Of a DNA stretch of 64,000 nucleotides, positions 27,218 through 36,118 are shown piece after piece. Under the pieces are notes generated by a model, which worked only from the letters and a program-made list of their open reading frames with translations, made no database searches and was not told where the DNA came from. The number at the start of each line of letters is the position of its first letter. Position 1 is the first letter of the stretch. The position numbers were made by a program, and so were the translations under genes. The DNA is from Streptomyces mangrovisoli (GTDB taxonomy: Bacteria > Actinomycetota > Actinomycetes > Streptomycetales > Streptomycetaceae), in the NCBI RefSeq assembly GCF_000974985.2, contig NZ_LAVA02000015.1, positions 1 through 64,000 of the forward strand, read 5' to 3'.

Positions 27218-27760
27218 GTGATCAGTCATCCAAGCAGGCACTGCACGGTGGAGCTCCAAGCCCTGCCGTCGCGGATCGGCCAGGTCCGCAGAATCGTATC
27301 GGCGCAGTTGCGCTACTGGCATCTGGATCCCCTGATAGACAAAGCGGCGCTCGGTGTCACCGAGCTCCTCACCAACGTCCATCTGCATGCCCGGACGGAC
27401 AAGACGTGCACCGTCGAGATCGAGCTGCTGCTGGACCGGCTCACCGTCTCGGTGCGTGACCACGATCCGCGGATTCCGGTCGTGGCCGAGGCCACGCCGG
27501 AGGCCACCACCGGCCGCGGGCTCTCCATGGTCGCGGCGATGAGCGAGAGCTGGGGCGTGCGGCCGGACGGGGACGCGGGCAAGGTCGTCTGGTTCACGCT
27601 GCCGACGACGGCGGCGACCGCGCGGCCGGCTCCGCCTGTGCGGCCGGTCGTGCACTCGGTGCCGGAGAAGGCGGCGCCGGTGTTCGTCGAGCTCGAGCCC
27701 GCGGGCGAGGTGGGGCGGGCGCCGGCCCATGCGCCGGCGGGGTCGGCCGTGGCGGGCTGA
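27218..27760 (+). CDS. RsbW-like ATP-binding (anti-sigma/HATPase) regulatory protein
   Basis: 180 aa from GTG at 27218, with GTCGGGGAG upstream. The HATPase domain shows VRRIVSAQLRYW, the N-box ALGVTELLTNVHLHA, LTVSVRDHDPRIP and the G-box TTGRGLSMVAAMSESWGV. This family, very abundant in Streptomyces, contains anti-sigma factor kinases such as RsbW and SpoIIAB. A Pro/Ala-rich tail (about 135-180) is added. No sigma factor or anti-anti-sigma gene is adjacent. Confidence 0.88.
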   Translation: MISHPSRHCTVELQALPSRIGQVRRIVSAQLRYWHLDPLIDKAALGVTELLTNVHLHARTDKTCTVEIELLLDRLTVSVRDHDPRIPVVAEATPEATTGRGLSMVAAMSESWGVRPDGDAGKVVWFTLPTTAATARPAPPVRPVVHSVPEKAAPVFVELEPAGEVGRAPAHAPAGSAVAG

Positions 27761-27824
27761 CGTCCCGCTTCCCGCGGCCCGACCCGCCCGTCGAGTACCG
27801 TCCGCGGCCCGGTGGGCCCCCTTC

Positions 27825-28122
27825 GCGCAGTTCCCCGCGCCCCTAAAAGGCAGCACCACCGCCCACGCCCTCAGGGGGCGCGAGGAACCGCGCGCCCAGC
27901 CCCCACCGCGCCGCGGATCGACCGCAGCATCCCACCCGCGGGCCCGGCGGGGCCCCTTCGCGCAGTTCCCCGCGCCCCCAACCCCCCAGGGGCGCGAGGA
28001 ACCGCGCGCCCAGCCCCCACCGGCCCGCAGATCAGTCGTCGCATGTCACCCGCGGGCCCGGCGGGGCCCTTCCGCGCAGTTCCCCGCGCCCCAACCCCCC
28101 AGGGGCGCGGGGAACTGCGCGC
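27825..28122. repeat. Three copies of a Streptomyces intergenic palindrome (GCGCAGTTCCCCGCGCCCC)
   Basis: Left arms begin at 27825, 27960 and 28074. The matching right arms (GGGGCGCGRGGAACYGCGC) lie near 27878, 27989 and 28102. The third copy is a perfect 19-bp inverted repeat with a short loop; the others have mismatches in the right arm. Flanks such as CCCGCGGGCCCGGCGGGGCCC also repeat. The block fills the 451-bp gap (27761-28211) between convergent genes and can act as a two-way terminator. It resembles the common high-copy Streptomyces palindrome. Confidence 0.85.
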
Positions 28123-28211
28123 TCAGCCCCCACCGGCCGCAGGTTGGACGACACTTCCCGCCCGCGGGCCCGGTGAGGGCTCCTCCCCCGCCCCGCCGAG
28201 CCGACCGCAGG

Positions 28212-30770
28212 TCACTCCGCTATGGCTCGCAGGACGTCCAGGCCGGCCGCCCGGCGGGCCGGGCGCAGGGCCGCGAGGGCGCCCGCCGTGACGCCGACGA
28301 GGGCCACCACCGCGAACCGCACCGGCGGCAGGGCGAACGTGAAGGAGCTGTCGCTCGCCCCGTCCGACGCCTCGACCAGCACCCAGCCGAGGAACGCGCC
28401 GAGGCCGAGTCCGCCGGCCGTGCCGAACGCGGCGACCAGGACCGACTCCCAGCGGACCATCGCCCGCAGTTGGGCGCGGGTCTGCCCGACGGCTCGCAGC
28501 AGCCCGAGTTCGCGGGTGCGCTCGTGGATCGCCAGGGTCAGCGTGTTGGCGATGCCGAGCAGCGCGATGAGCACCGCGAGGGCGAGCAGCGCGTAGACGA
28601 GCGTGAGCATCATGTCGATCCCGCCCGCCGAGGACCGCGCGTACTCGGCACGGGTCTGCACCTGTGGATCCCCGTAGTGGGCGGCCACCTTGCGCACCGC
28701 GGCCTCGCCCGCCGCCGTGCCCACGCCGTGCTTGAAGCCGACGGCGATCACCGTGTCGGAGTCCTGGGTACGGTGCGGTGCCCAGGCGGCGCGGGTGACG
28801 ACGTAGTCGCCGACGAGCTCGGACCGGCCGTAGACGGCACGCACCGTGAAGGTCCGCACCGTGCCGTCGGTGAACGCGAGCCGGGCCGTGGCCCCGACGG
28901 CGAGGTGCCGGCGTGCGGCCTCGTCGCGGGTGACGGCGAGGCCGTCCGCACCGAGGCCGCGCAGATCGCCCGAGACCCGGCCGAGGTCGAAGGTCCGCTG
29001 GAGAGCGACCGGGTCGGTGACGGTCAACGCCCGCCCCTTCCCGTCGACTTCCGCGACGCCCCGGCCCAGCCCCACGGCCGTCGCGACCTGGGGCAGCCGG
29101 GCGATCGCGGGTGCGAGCCGCGGGCTGAGCCCGCTGCCGCCCGCCCCGAACGACGGCGTGCTGACGGCCACATCGCCCGCGAACGACCGCGACACGGTCC
29201 GGTCCATGGTGGCCTTCAGCGAGGCGCCGAACACCGTGAACAGCGAGACGACCGCGACCCCGATCATCAGCGCGCTCGCCGTGGCGGCGGTTCGCCCGGG
29301 GCTGCGCAGGGCGTTGCGCCGGGCGAGCCCGCCGGTGACGCCGCGCAGCCGGTCGAGCGGGCCGCCGAGCAGTCGTACGGCCGTCCCCGCGGCGACCGGC
29401 CCGAGCACCACGAACGCGACGAGCGCGAGCACGGCGCCGCCTCCGGCCAGCCACACCGACGGGGACACCAGGACACCGGTGAGCGTCGTGGCGACGGCGA
29501 CCGCCAGCAGCGCTCCCCCCGCGACGGCGCGCGGGCGCGAGGCTCCCGAGGTGTCGACGGCCGTCTCGCGGAGCGCGGCCAGCGGCGCGGTACGGCCCGC
29601 ACGCAGGGCGGGCATCAGCGCGGAGCCGAGGCAGACGGCGACCCCCACGACCGGCGGCAGGATCAGCGACAGCGGCCTCAGCACCAGGTCGCCGCCGGGG
29701 AACGGGAAGCCGATCGCGGGGAACAGCGCCTGGAGTCCGGCCGCCACGCCGATCCCGCCGGCGAGTCCGGCGAGGGACGCGGTGACCGCGACGGCGCTCG
29801 CCTCCGTCAGGGTCGCCGCGGCGACCTGCCCGCGGACCGCGCCGAGCGCCCGCAGCAGGGCGTTCTCCCGGGCGCGCTGGGCGACGACGATCGCGAAGGT
29901 GTTGTGGATGGAGAAGGTCGCGACCAGCAGGGCGACCCCGGCGAACACCAGGAGGAAGGTGGTGAAGATCGTCAGGAACTGGCCGGAGACCAGGTCGGTG
30001 TTCTCCCGCGCCGACTCCTGGCCGGTGATCGCCTCGACGCCCTCGGGCAGCACGCGGTCCAGGCGGCGCACCAGCTCCTCCTGGCTCACGCCGGGACCGG
30101 CCCGCACCTGGATGCTCGACGCCCGGCCCGGTCGCGCGGTCAGGTACTTCTCCGCGTCGGTCTGGGTCATGCCGGTGTACGTCACCTGCCCCATGCCGTT
30201 CTCGCCGCCGAAGGTGGCGAGGCCGACGACGGTCACCCGCACCGGGTCGGGGGTGCGCAGGACCGTGGTGTCGCCGATCTTGAGACGGCCTTTCTCGGCG
30301 GTGCCGCGGTTGACCACGACCTCGCCGGACCGGGCGGGCGCGCGGCCCTCGGCGAGCCGGTAGGGGTTGAGCCGGGTGTCGGTGATCCAGTTCCCGGCGA
30401 GGGTGGGCGGCCCCTGGCCGCCGACGGGCTTGCCGTCGGAGCCGATCAGTTGCCCCGCGCCCTGGATCTGCGGCGCGGCGGCCGCGACGCCGGGGACCCG
30501 CTCGACGGTCCGCACGAGCGAGGTGTCGACGGGGCTGCGCTGACCGCGGCTGTCGCCGGGGGTGGTGATGACGTCGGCGCCGCGCACCACCGCGTCGGTC
30601 CCCGCCGTCGCGTCACCGAACATCGTGCCGAACGCGGAGCGCAGCGTGTCGCCCATGACGAGGGTGCCGGCCAGGAAGGCGACGCCGAGGAACACGGCGA
30701 GGAAGGTGCCGGCGAAGCGGCGCTTGTCGGCGCGCAGGGAGGACCGGCTCAGGCGCAGCAGGGTTCTCAC
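28212..30770 (-). CDS. ABC transporter permease (MacB/FtsX type, two FtsX domains)
   Basis: 852 aa from GTG at 30770, overlapping the ATPase stop by four bases (GTGA). An N-terminal anchor helix (FAGTFLAVFLGVAFLAGTLVMG) precedes an extracytoplasmic MacB-PCD region, three membrane helices (about 255-380), a fourth and fifth (about 430-470), a second anchor (TAATASALMIGVAVVSLFTVFG), a second extracytoplasmic domain, and three final helices (MMLTLVYALLALAVLIALLGIANTLTLA to the end). This duplicated FtsX layout fits mechanotransmission or lipoprotein and peptide exporters. It pairs with the ATPase upstream. Confidence 0.92.
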   Translation of the reverse strand: MRTLLRLSRSSLRADKRRFAGTFLAVFLGVAFLAGTLVMGDTLRSAFGTMFGDATAGTDAVVRGADVITTPGDSRGQRSPVDTSLVRTVERVPGVAAAAPQIQGAGQLIGSDGKPVGGQGPPTLAGNWITDTRLNPYRLAEGRAPARSGEVVVNRGTAEKGRLKIGDTTVLRTPDPVRVTVVGLATFGGENGMGQVTYTGMTQTDAEKYLTARPGRASSIQVRAGPGVSQEELVRRLDRVLPEGVEAITGQESARENTDLVSGQFLTIFTTFLLVFAGVALLVATFSIHNTFAIVVAQRARENALLRALGAVRGQVAAATLTEASAVAVTASLAGLAGGIGVAAGLQALFPAIGFPFPGGDLVLRPLSLILPPVVGVAVCLGSALMPALRAGRTAPLAALRETAVDTSGASRPRAVAGGALLAVAVATTLTGVLVSPSVWLAGGGAVLALVAFVVLGPVAAGTAVRLLGGPLDRLRGVTGGLARRNALRSPGRTAATASALMIGVAVVSLFTVFGASLKATMDRTVSRSFAGDVAVSTPSFGAGGSGLSPRLAPAIARLPQVATAVGLGRGVAEVDGKGRALTVTDPVALQRTFDLGRVSGDLRGLGADGLAVTRDEAARRHLAVGATARLAFTDGTVRTFTVRAVYGRSELVGDYVVTRAAWAPHRTQDSDTVIAVGFKHGVGTAAGEAAVRKVAAHYGDPQVQTRAEYARSSAGGIDMMLTLVYALLALAVLIALLGIANTLTLAIHERTRELGLLRAVGQTRAQLRAMVRWESVLVAAFGTAGGLGLGAFLGWVLVEASDGASDSSFTFALPPVRFAVVALVGVTAGALAALRPARRAAGLDVLRAIAE

Positions 30771-31615
30771 GGCGACCTCACCTCGAACGCCTTCAGCCGG
30801 TCCAGGACCTTGTCCGCGGTCGGCGACGCCATCCGGTCGACCAGTCGGCCGTCGGCCAGGAAGACGACCTCGTCCGCGTGGGCGGCAGCCACCGGGTCGT
30901 GCGTGACCATGACGACCGTGCGCCGCATGTCGCGTACGGCGCGGCCGAGCAGGCCGAGCACCTCCTGCCCGGAGCGGGAGTCCAGGTTGCCGGTGGGTTC
31001 GTCGGCGAAGACGACTTCCGGCCGTCCGGCGAACGCCCGTGCCACGGCGACGCGTTGCTGCTGCCCGCCGGAGAGTTCGGCGGGCCGGTGGCGCAGCCGG
31101 TCGCGCAGGCCCACGACGTCGACGAGGGCGTCGATCCACTCCGGGTCGCCGCCGCGGCCCGCGAGGTCCAGCGGCAGGGTGATGTTCTCGGCGACCGTGA
31201 GCGTGGGCACCAGGTTGAACGCCTGGAAGACGAATCCGACGCGGTCGCGGCGCAGCAGGGTCAGGCGGCGGTCGTCGAGGTCGCCCAGATCGGTGTCGCC
31301 GATGCGGGCGGTGCCCGAGGTGAGCGTGTCGAGGCCGGCCGCGCAGTGCATCAAGGTGGACTTGCCGGAGCCGGAGGGGCCCATGATCGCGGTGAAGCGT
31401 CCGGCCGGGAAGCCGACGCTCACCCCGTCCAGGGCCCGCACGGTGGTGTCGCCGCGGCCGTAGACCTTCACGGCGTCGGTGACCCGGGCGGCCACGGGGG
31501 ACGCGCCGGATTCGCCGGGGTCGCCGGGGTCCGCGCTCGCCCGGTCCGCCGGACTCACCCGCCCCGCCGTGGCCGTGGCCGATGTCGTACGAACGTCGGG
31601 AGCCGTGCCCGTCAT
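30767..31615 (-). CDS. ABC transporter ATP-binding protein (MacB/LolD type)
   Basis: 282 aa from ATG at 31615. Walker A GPSGSGKS, Q-loop FVFQAFNLVPTLTVAENI, signature LSGGQQQRVAVARA, Walker B VVFADEPTGNLDS and H-loop VMVTHD are all present. A 40-residue Ser/Thr/Ala-rich N-terminal tail precedes the domain. It overlaps the SHOCT gene upstream (ATGA) and the permease downstream (GTGA), so the three are translationally coupled. Confidence 0.95.
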   Translation of the reverse strand: MTGTAPDVRTTSATATAGRVSPADRASADPGDPGESGASPVAARVTDAVKVYGRGDTTVRALDGVSVGFPAGRFTAIMGPSGSGKSTLMHCAAGLDTLTSGTARIGDTDLGDLDDRRLTLLRRDRVGFVFQAFNLVPTLTVAENITLPLDLAGRGGDPEWIDALVDVVGLRDRLRHRPAELSGGQQQRVAVARAFAGRPEVVFADEPTGNLDSRSGQEVLGLLGRAVRDMRRTVVMVTHDPVAAAHADEVVFLADGRLVDRMASPTADKVLDRLKAFEVRSP

Positions 31616-31896
31616 GCCGGTCCCCCCTTGCCGATCCGGCCGAAGTGCTCCTCCAGGACGGACATCCGGCGCCAGTACTCCTCCTCGTCGATCTCGCCCG
31701 CCGCGAACCGGCGGCCGAGCACGGCGAGCGGCGAGTTGTCGCCCGCGGTCGGCCGCCAGGGGCCGCCGCCCCGGCCGCGCCAGGCGGTGCGGCGCAGCAG
31801 CCGGATGCCGCCGAACACCACGACCGCCCAGATCAGCGGGAAGAACAGGATCCACGGGCCGGGTCCGCCACCGCCCCAGTTCGCCAGGGTCTCCAT
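31612..31896 (-). CDS. Small membrane protein with a SHOCT domain
   Basis: 94 aa. One membrane helix (WILFFPLIWAVVVFGGIRLL, about 15-34), then a short basic loop and a C-terminal SHOCT motif, SPLAVLGRRFAAGEIDEEEYWRRMSVL, a short domain that mediates oligomerisation. It is the first gene of the ABC operon and may serve as a membrane partner of the exporter. Divergent from the TetR gene. Confidence 0.85.
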   Translation of the reverse strand: METLANWGGGGPGPWILFFPLIWAVVVFGGIRLLRRTAWRGRGGGPWRPTAGDNSPLAVLGRRFAAGEIDEEEYWRRMSVLEEHFGRIGKGGPA

Positions 31897-32044
31897 CTCG
31901 GGTCATCTCCTCGTTCACGGTCCTCCAGGGATGCCTCGAGACTGTCGCGGAAGGGGGGTCCCGGTCGTCGTACGGCCAGCGGCAGTGCGGGTACCTCCCC
32001 GGGAGTACGGGGGGCCGCCGCGGCTGCTCCGATCGGAGTGGTTT

Positions 32045-32066
32045 CTGTAACTACTAGTATGTACAG
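32045..32066. promoter_or_regulatory. TetR-type operator palindrome CTGTAACTA-CTAG-TATGTACAG
   Basis: A 22-bp imperfect palindrome with arms matching at 7 of 9 positions around CTAG, in an AT-rich island. It lies just before the TetR gene and overlaps the upstream in-frame ATG at 32059, which argues for the ATG at 32074 as the start. It also sits in the shared spacer with the SHOCT/ABC operon. Confidence 0.6.
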
Positions 32067-32073
32067 TGAGCGC

Positions 32074-32646
32074 ATGAGCACTTCGGAGCGGCTGATCGAG
32101 TCGACCCGGGAGCTGCTCTGGGAGCGCGGCTACGTGGGCACCAGCCCCAAGGCGATCCTGGAGCGGTCGGGCGCCGGGCAGGGCAGCATGTACCACCACT
32201 TCAAGGGCAAGCCCGATCTGGCGCTGGCCGCGATCCGGCGGACGGCCGAGGAACTCGGCGCCACCGCCGAGGCCGTGCTCACCGGGCCGGGCACGCCGTA
32301 CGACAGGATCACGGCGTATCTCACCCGCGAGCGCGACGTGCTGCGCGGCTGCCCGGTCGGCCGGCTGACGATGGACCCGGACATCGTCGCGAACGACGAG
32401 TTGCGCGCACCGGTCGACGAAACCCTCGACCGCATCCGTGAGTTGATCGCGGCGATCGTCGAAGAGGGCAAGGAGCAGGGCCAGTTCGCGCCCTCGCTGG
32501 ACGGCGCGGAGATCGCGGCGACCGTACTGGCGACCGTGCAGGGCGGCTATGTCCTCGCCCGCGCCTCCGGCTCCCCCGCCGCGTTCGACGCGGGGGTGCG
32601 CGGACTGCTGTCGCTCCTCGAACCCCGCGGCACCCCACACCCCTGA
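32074..32646 (+). CDS. TetR/AcrR family transcriptional regulator
   Basis: 190 aa from ATG at 32074 (ATG at 32059 is possible). N-terminal TetR helix-turn-helix: RLIESTRELLWERGYVGTSPKAILERSGAGQGSMYHHFKGKPDLALAAI. The C-terminal ligand domain contains YLTRERDVLRGCPVGRLTMDPDIVANDELRAPV, close to LmrA/YxaF-type TetR proteins, with one cysteine that could sense electrophiles. It leads a four-gene operon (cupin, DUF4865, phosphotriesterase-like) and faces the ABC operon; the palindrome at its start suggests autoregulation. Confidence 0.92.
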   Translation: MSTSERLIESTRELLWERGYVGTSPKAILERSGAGQGSMYHHFKGKPDLALAAIRRTAEELGATAEAVLTGPGTPYDRITAYLTRERDVLRGCPVGRLTMDPDIVANDELRAPVDETLDRIRELIAAIVEEGKEQGQFAPSLDGAEIAATVLATVQGGYVLARASGSPAAFDAGVRGLLSLLEPRGTPHP

Positions 32647-32673
32647 AGCACACCCCGACAGGAGTCCGTACCC

Positions 32674-33069
32674 GTGCACATCACGAGACAGCGCCCCGAC
32701 ACACAGCAGGGCCCCGCAGAGAACTTCAACGGCACGGTGTGGATGGACGTGGTCGCCGCCCCCGAACCCCCGTCCCGGCTGCGGATGTTCAACGTGCACT
32801 TCGCGCCCGGCGCGCACACCGCCTGGCACCGGCATCCGCACGGCCAGGTGCTGCATGTCCTGGAGGGCGAGGGGCTGGTGCAGCGCAGGGGCGGGGAGGT
32901 GGAGGAGATCCGGGCGGGCGACACCGTGTCGATCGAGCCGGACGAATGGCACTGGCACGGCGCCGCGCCCCGCACGTTCATGACCCATCTCGCGGTCGTG
33001 GAGGCCGCCGAGGACGGCACGACCATCGAGTGGCACGAGCACGCGCACGTGCCCGAGTACCCCTGCTGA
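32674..33069 (+). CDS. Cupin domain protein
   Basis: 131 aa from GTG at 32674, with ACAGGAGTCC upstream, 27 bp after the TetR gene. Single cupin barrel: motif 1 HTAWHRHPHGQVLHVLEGEG gives the metal histidines and glutamine, and motif 2 GDTVSIEPDEWHWHGAAP gives the last ones. It resembles cupins found with TetR regulators in quinone or lactone detoxification operons. The reaction is not known. Confidence 0.88.
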   Translation: MHITRQRPDTQQGPAENFNGTVWMDVVAAPEPPSRLRMFNVHFAPGAHTAWHRHPHGQVLHVLEGEGLVQRRGGEVEEIRAGDTVSIEPDEWHWHGAAPRTFMTHLAVVEAAEDGTTIEWHEHAHVPEYPC

Positions 33070-33116
33070 CCGGCCGCGTCACCCGCCCCGGCCGCGCTCG
33101 CCGACCCGCCGCCCAC

Positions 33117-33183
33117 GGACACGTGACGACCCACGCACCCGCCGCCCCATGGACACGTGACGACCCACGCACCCGCCGCCCCA
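33117..33183. repeat. Two-copy 33-bp direct repeat (period 34)
   Basis: GGACACGTGACGACCCACGC and the following 13 bases occur at 33117-33149 and again at 33151-33183 with no visible change. It lies between the cupin and DUF4865 genes. Confidence 0.85.
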
Positions 33184-33205
33184 CCGACCCGTCGGAGGAC
33201 GAGAC

Positions 33206-33799
33206 ATGCACGCCATGCAGTACGAACTGACCCTGCCCGCCGACCACGACATGGGGATCATCCGCGCCCGCGTCGCCCGCGTCGGCCATCTGCTCGACAC
33301 GTGGGACGGCCTCGGCACCAAGGCCTACCTGCTGCGGGAGCGCGGCCGGCACGGCTCACGGGTCAACCAGTACGCGCCGTTCTATCTCTGGGACACCGTC
33401 GAGGGCATGAACGCCTTCCTCTTCGGCGGGGCCTTCCAGGGGCTCGCGAACGACTTCGGGCGCCCGGACGTACGCCAGTGGACGGGGCTCGCGTACGAGG
33501 AGGGAAGCGCGCCGCGTTCGGCGACAGCCTTCGCCGTACGGCATCGACAGCCCGTCCCTCAGAGGGAGTTGGCGGAGTGGGCGGCGGACGCGGTGGCCGA
33601 GACCCGGCGGCTGGCCGGGCTGGACGGGGCCGTCCTCGCGGCCGCCGCCGTGGACACGCGCGCCTGGGAACTCGTGCACTTCTCGCTCTGGGAGACCTTC
33701 GCGGAGGGGGACGCCCCGAAGGCCGAGGGCGACGTGTTCGAGGTGCTGCACCTGTCGGCCCCCGGGGCGGCCGGTCTGCGGCGGGGGCGCCAGTGGTGA
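33206..33799 (+). CDS. DUF4865 family protein
   Basis: 197 aa, ATG with CGGAGGACGAGAC upstream. MQYELTLPADHDMGIIRARVARVGHLLDTWDGLGTKAYLLRERG then VNQYAPFYLWDTVEGMNAFLFGGAFQGLANDFGRP are typical of DUF4865, a ferredoxin-like (dimeric alpha-beta barrel) monooxygenase-type fold whose function is unknown. It sits between the cupin and the phosphotriesterase-like gene and overlaps the latter by four bases, so it is co-translated. Confidence 0.85.
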   Translation: MHAMQYELTLPADHDMGIIRARVARVGHLLDTWDGLGTKAYLLRERGRHGSRVNQYAPFYLWDTVEGMNAFLFGGAFQGLANDFGRPDVRQWTGLAYEEGSAPRSATAFAVRHRQPVPQRELAEWAADAVAETRRLAGLDGAVLAAAAVDTRAWELVHFSLWETFAEGDAPKAEGDVFEVLHLSAPGAAGLRRGRQW

Positions 33800-34713
33800 G
33801 CGCCGTGCGCACGGTCCTCGGGGACCTGCCCGCCGACCGCCTCGGCGTGTGCGACGCGCACGACCATCTCTTCCTCGGCAGCCCGCAGTTGGCGGGACGG
33901 GAGCTGAACGACGCGGCCGCGGCGCGGGCCGAACTGGCCGCGTTCGGCGCGGCGGGCGGGGCGGCCGTCGTGCAGTGGACGCCGTACGGCATGGGGCGGC
34001 GGGCCGCGGACCTGCCGGCACTGTCCCGTGCGGCGGGGGTGCACGTGGTGTGCGCGACCGGGCTGCACCAGGCCGCGCACTACACCCCGGACACGCTCGA
34101 CGCGCTGCGCGGCCGGCTTCCCGACCTGTTCGTCTCCGAACTGACCGACGGGATCGGCACGTCGGGGGTGCGGGCCGGGCTCATCAAGGTCGCGGGCGGC
34201 TTCCACGGTCTGGACGCGCACGCCCGCTGGACCATGACGGCCGCGGCCGAGGCGCACCGGGCGACGGGTGCGCCCGTCGCCGTCCACCTGGAACACGGCA
34301 CCGCCGCGCTCGACGTGCTGGACCTGCTGTGCGGCGCCGGGGGCGTGCCGCCGCACCGGGTGATCCTCGGGCATCTCAACCGCTCCCCCGACCCCGTGGT
34401 GCATCGCCAGGCCGCGGCCGTCGGCTGTTATCTGGCCTTCGACGGCCCCTCCCGGGCCCATCACGCCACGGACTGGCGGATGCCGGAGGCGATGGCGGCC
34501 CTGGTGGACGCCGGGTACGGCGACCGGCTGCTGCTGGGCGGCGACACGGTCGTCGCGGGCGCACGCTCGGTGGACGGCGGGCCCGGGATGCCCTATCTGC
34601 TGCGGCGGCTGCGGCCCCGGCTGGCCGCGGAGTTCGGCACGGAGGCGGTGGAACGGATCCTCACGGCCAATCCGGCGGAGGCGTTCGCGGTGGAGTGGGC
34701 CGCGGAGGGCTGA
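33796..34713 (+). CDS. Phosphotriesterase-like (amidohydrolase superfamily) lactonase/hydrolase
   Basis: 305 aa from GTG at 33796, in a GTGA overlap with the DUF4865 stop. Binuclear-metal ligands can be placed: HxH in CDAHDHLF, a candidate carboxylated lysine in AGLIKVAGG, histidines in AVHLEHG and ILGHLNRSPD, and aspartate in LLGGDTVV. PTE-like proteins cleave lactones or phosphotriesters. With the cupin and DUF4865 protein it looks like a small catabolic or detoxification pathway. The substrate is not evident. Confidence 0.85.
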   Translation: MSAVRTVLGDLPADRLGVCDAHDHLFLGSPQLAGRELNDAAAARAELAAFGAAGGAAVVQWTPYGMGRRAADLPALSRAAGVHVVCATGLHQAAHYTPDTLDALRGRLPDLFVSELTDGIGTSGVRAGLIKVAGGFHGLDAHARWTMTAAAEAHRATGAPVAVHLEHGTAALDVLDLLCGAGGVPPHRVILGHLNRSPDPVVHRQAAAVGCYLAFDGPSRAHHATDWRMPEAMAALVDAGYGDRLLLGGDTVVAGARSVDGGPGMPYLLRRLRPRLAAEFGTEAVERILTANPAEAFAVEWAAEG

Positions 34714-34808
34714 CCTCCTCGGTGGCCACGGCACCGGCACGGACCCCGGTGACGCCGGCCCGCTGGGCTCACCCGGGCCGCCGCCCCGCCCGCGTCACCC
34801 GGTCCTGA

Positions 34809-36047
34809 TCAACTCAGTGCCGCCAGCGGGTCGTCGAGGACCGGCTGCCAGGCCAGCTCGGCCGCGCCGACCAGGCTGTTGTGCTCCAACGTGCAGGCCA
34901 GGATGGGCACTCCACCGCTCTGCCCCCACAGGCTGCGGTCCGCGACGACCGCGCGCAGCCGCTCCGGGTCGACGTCCAGCAGCGTGCGGTGCAGCCCGCC
35001 GAGGATGATCCGGTCCGGGTTGAGGATGTTCACCAGGCCGGCGAGGCCGAGGCCCAGACGGTCGATGAGCGCCTCGGTCGCGGTGCGGACGGCGGGGTCG
35101 TCGTAGTGGTGGCGGACGAGGTCGTCGGCCTGCCGCAGCAGCGACACCTCGGGGCCCGGGACCCGGCCGGCCGCGGTGAGCAGCGCCAGCGGGTCGGCCT
35201 CGACGTCCAGGCAGCCCCGGCTGCCGCAGTGACAGGGGCGCCCCTCCGGGTTGACCGTGAGATGGCCGACCTCCAGTGCCAGGCCCGAACTCCCGGTGTG
35301 CAGGCGCCCGTCCAGGACCAGCGCGCCACCGACGCCCCGGTGCCCGGTGGCCACGCACAGCAGGTCCCGTGCGCCGCGCCCGGCGCCGTGCCGGTGCTCG
35401 GCGAGCGCGGCGAGGTTGACGTCGTTGCCCGCGAAGGCGGGACCGGTGAGACCCGCCGCGCGCACGCACTCCGTGAACAGCCGCCGCACGGGCGCGCCCA
35501 CCGGCCAGGCGAGATGCAGCGGGTTGAGGGCGCGCCCGTCCGGTTCGGCGACGGCGGACGGCACGGCGAGGCCCGCGCCGACGCATCGGCGGCCGGTCGT
35601 GCGCAGCAGGTCCGCGCCGACCTCCACGACGGCGGCGAGCACCTTCGACGGATCGGAGTCGACGGTCTCGCAGCCGGGGGCGGTGGCGACGATACGGCCG
35701 CCCAGGCCGACGAGCGCCGCGCGGAAGCCGTCGGCGTGGATCTGCACGGCCAGCACGACGGGGCCGTCCTCGGCGACCGCGAGCCGGTGCGAGGGGCGGC
35801 CCTGGGAACCGGCCGCCGCGCCGGGCCGGGCGTCCACCCGGATCAGGCCGAGCGCCTCCAGCTCGGCGGCGACCGCGCCGGCCGTCGCCCGGGTCACGCC
35901 CAGTTCGGCGGTGAGCACGGCCCGGGTCGGCGCCCGCCCGGTGTGGACGAGCTCCAACGCGGGCCCGAGCGCGCCGCGCCCTCGGTCCAGCCGCGTTCTC
36001 GAGGTGGTCCCATCCCCCGCGTGCCGGGGGTCCGCCGTACCGCTCAT
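34809..36047 (-). CDS. ROK family transcriptional regulator
   Basis: 412 aa from ATG at 36047. An N-terminal winged helix-turn-helix (ALELVHTGRAPTRAVLTAELGVTRATAGAVAAELEALGLI) is fused to a ROK sugar-kinase fold: VLAVQIHADGFRAALVGLGG, GAGLAVPSAV, FAGNDVNLAALAE, GVGGALVLDG, the GLALEVGHLTVNPEGRPCHCGSRGCLD zinc motif, and NILNPDRIILGG. The phosphate-binding residues are partly changed, as in NagC/Mlc-type repressors. It should sense a sugar, but no sugar operon is adjacent. Confidence 0.92.
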   Translation of the reverse strand: MSGTADPRHAGDGTTSRTRLDRGRGALGPALELVHTGRAPTRAVLTAELGVTRATAGAVAAELEALGLIRVDARPGAAAGSQGRPSHRLAVAEDGPVVLAVQIHADGFRAALVGLGGRIVATAPGCETVDSDPSKVLAAVVEVGADLLRTTGRRCVGAGLAVPSAVAEPDGRALNPLHLAWPVGAPVRRLFTECVRAAGLTGPAFAGNDVNLAALAEHRHGAGRGARDLLCVATGHRGVGGALVLDGRLHTGSSGLALEVGHLTVNPEGRPCHCGSRGCLDVEADPLALLTAAGRVPGPEVSLLRQADDLVRHHYDDPAVRTATEALIDRLGLGLAGLVNILNPDRIILGGLHRTLLDVDPERLRAVVADRSLWGQSGGVPILACTLEHNSLVGAAELAWQPVLDDPLAALS

Positions 36048-36118
36048 GAGGGCGAGTCTCCCATGATCCGCACACGGGGTGACCAGCACCGCGTCTGCGG
36101 CGGGCCCACGGGCCGGAC

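Noticed and set aside
28212..31896. Antibiotic-resistance exporter call for the SHOCT/ABC operon
   Set aside because: Only MacB/FtsX family features are visible; nothing shows a drug substrate.
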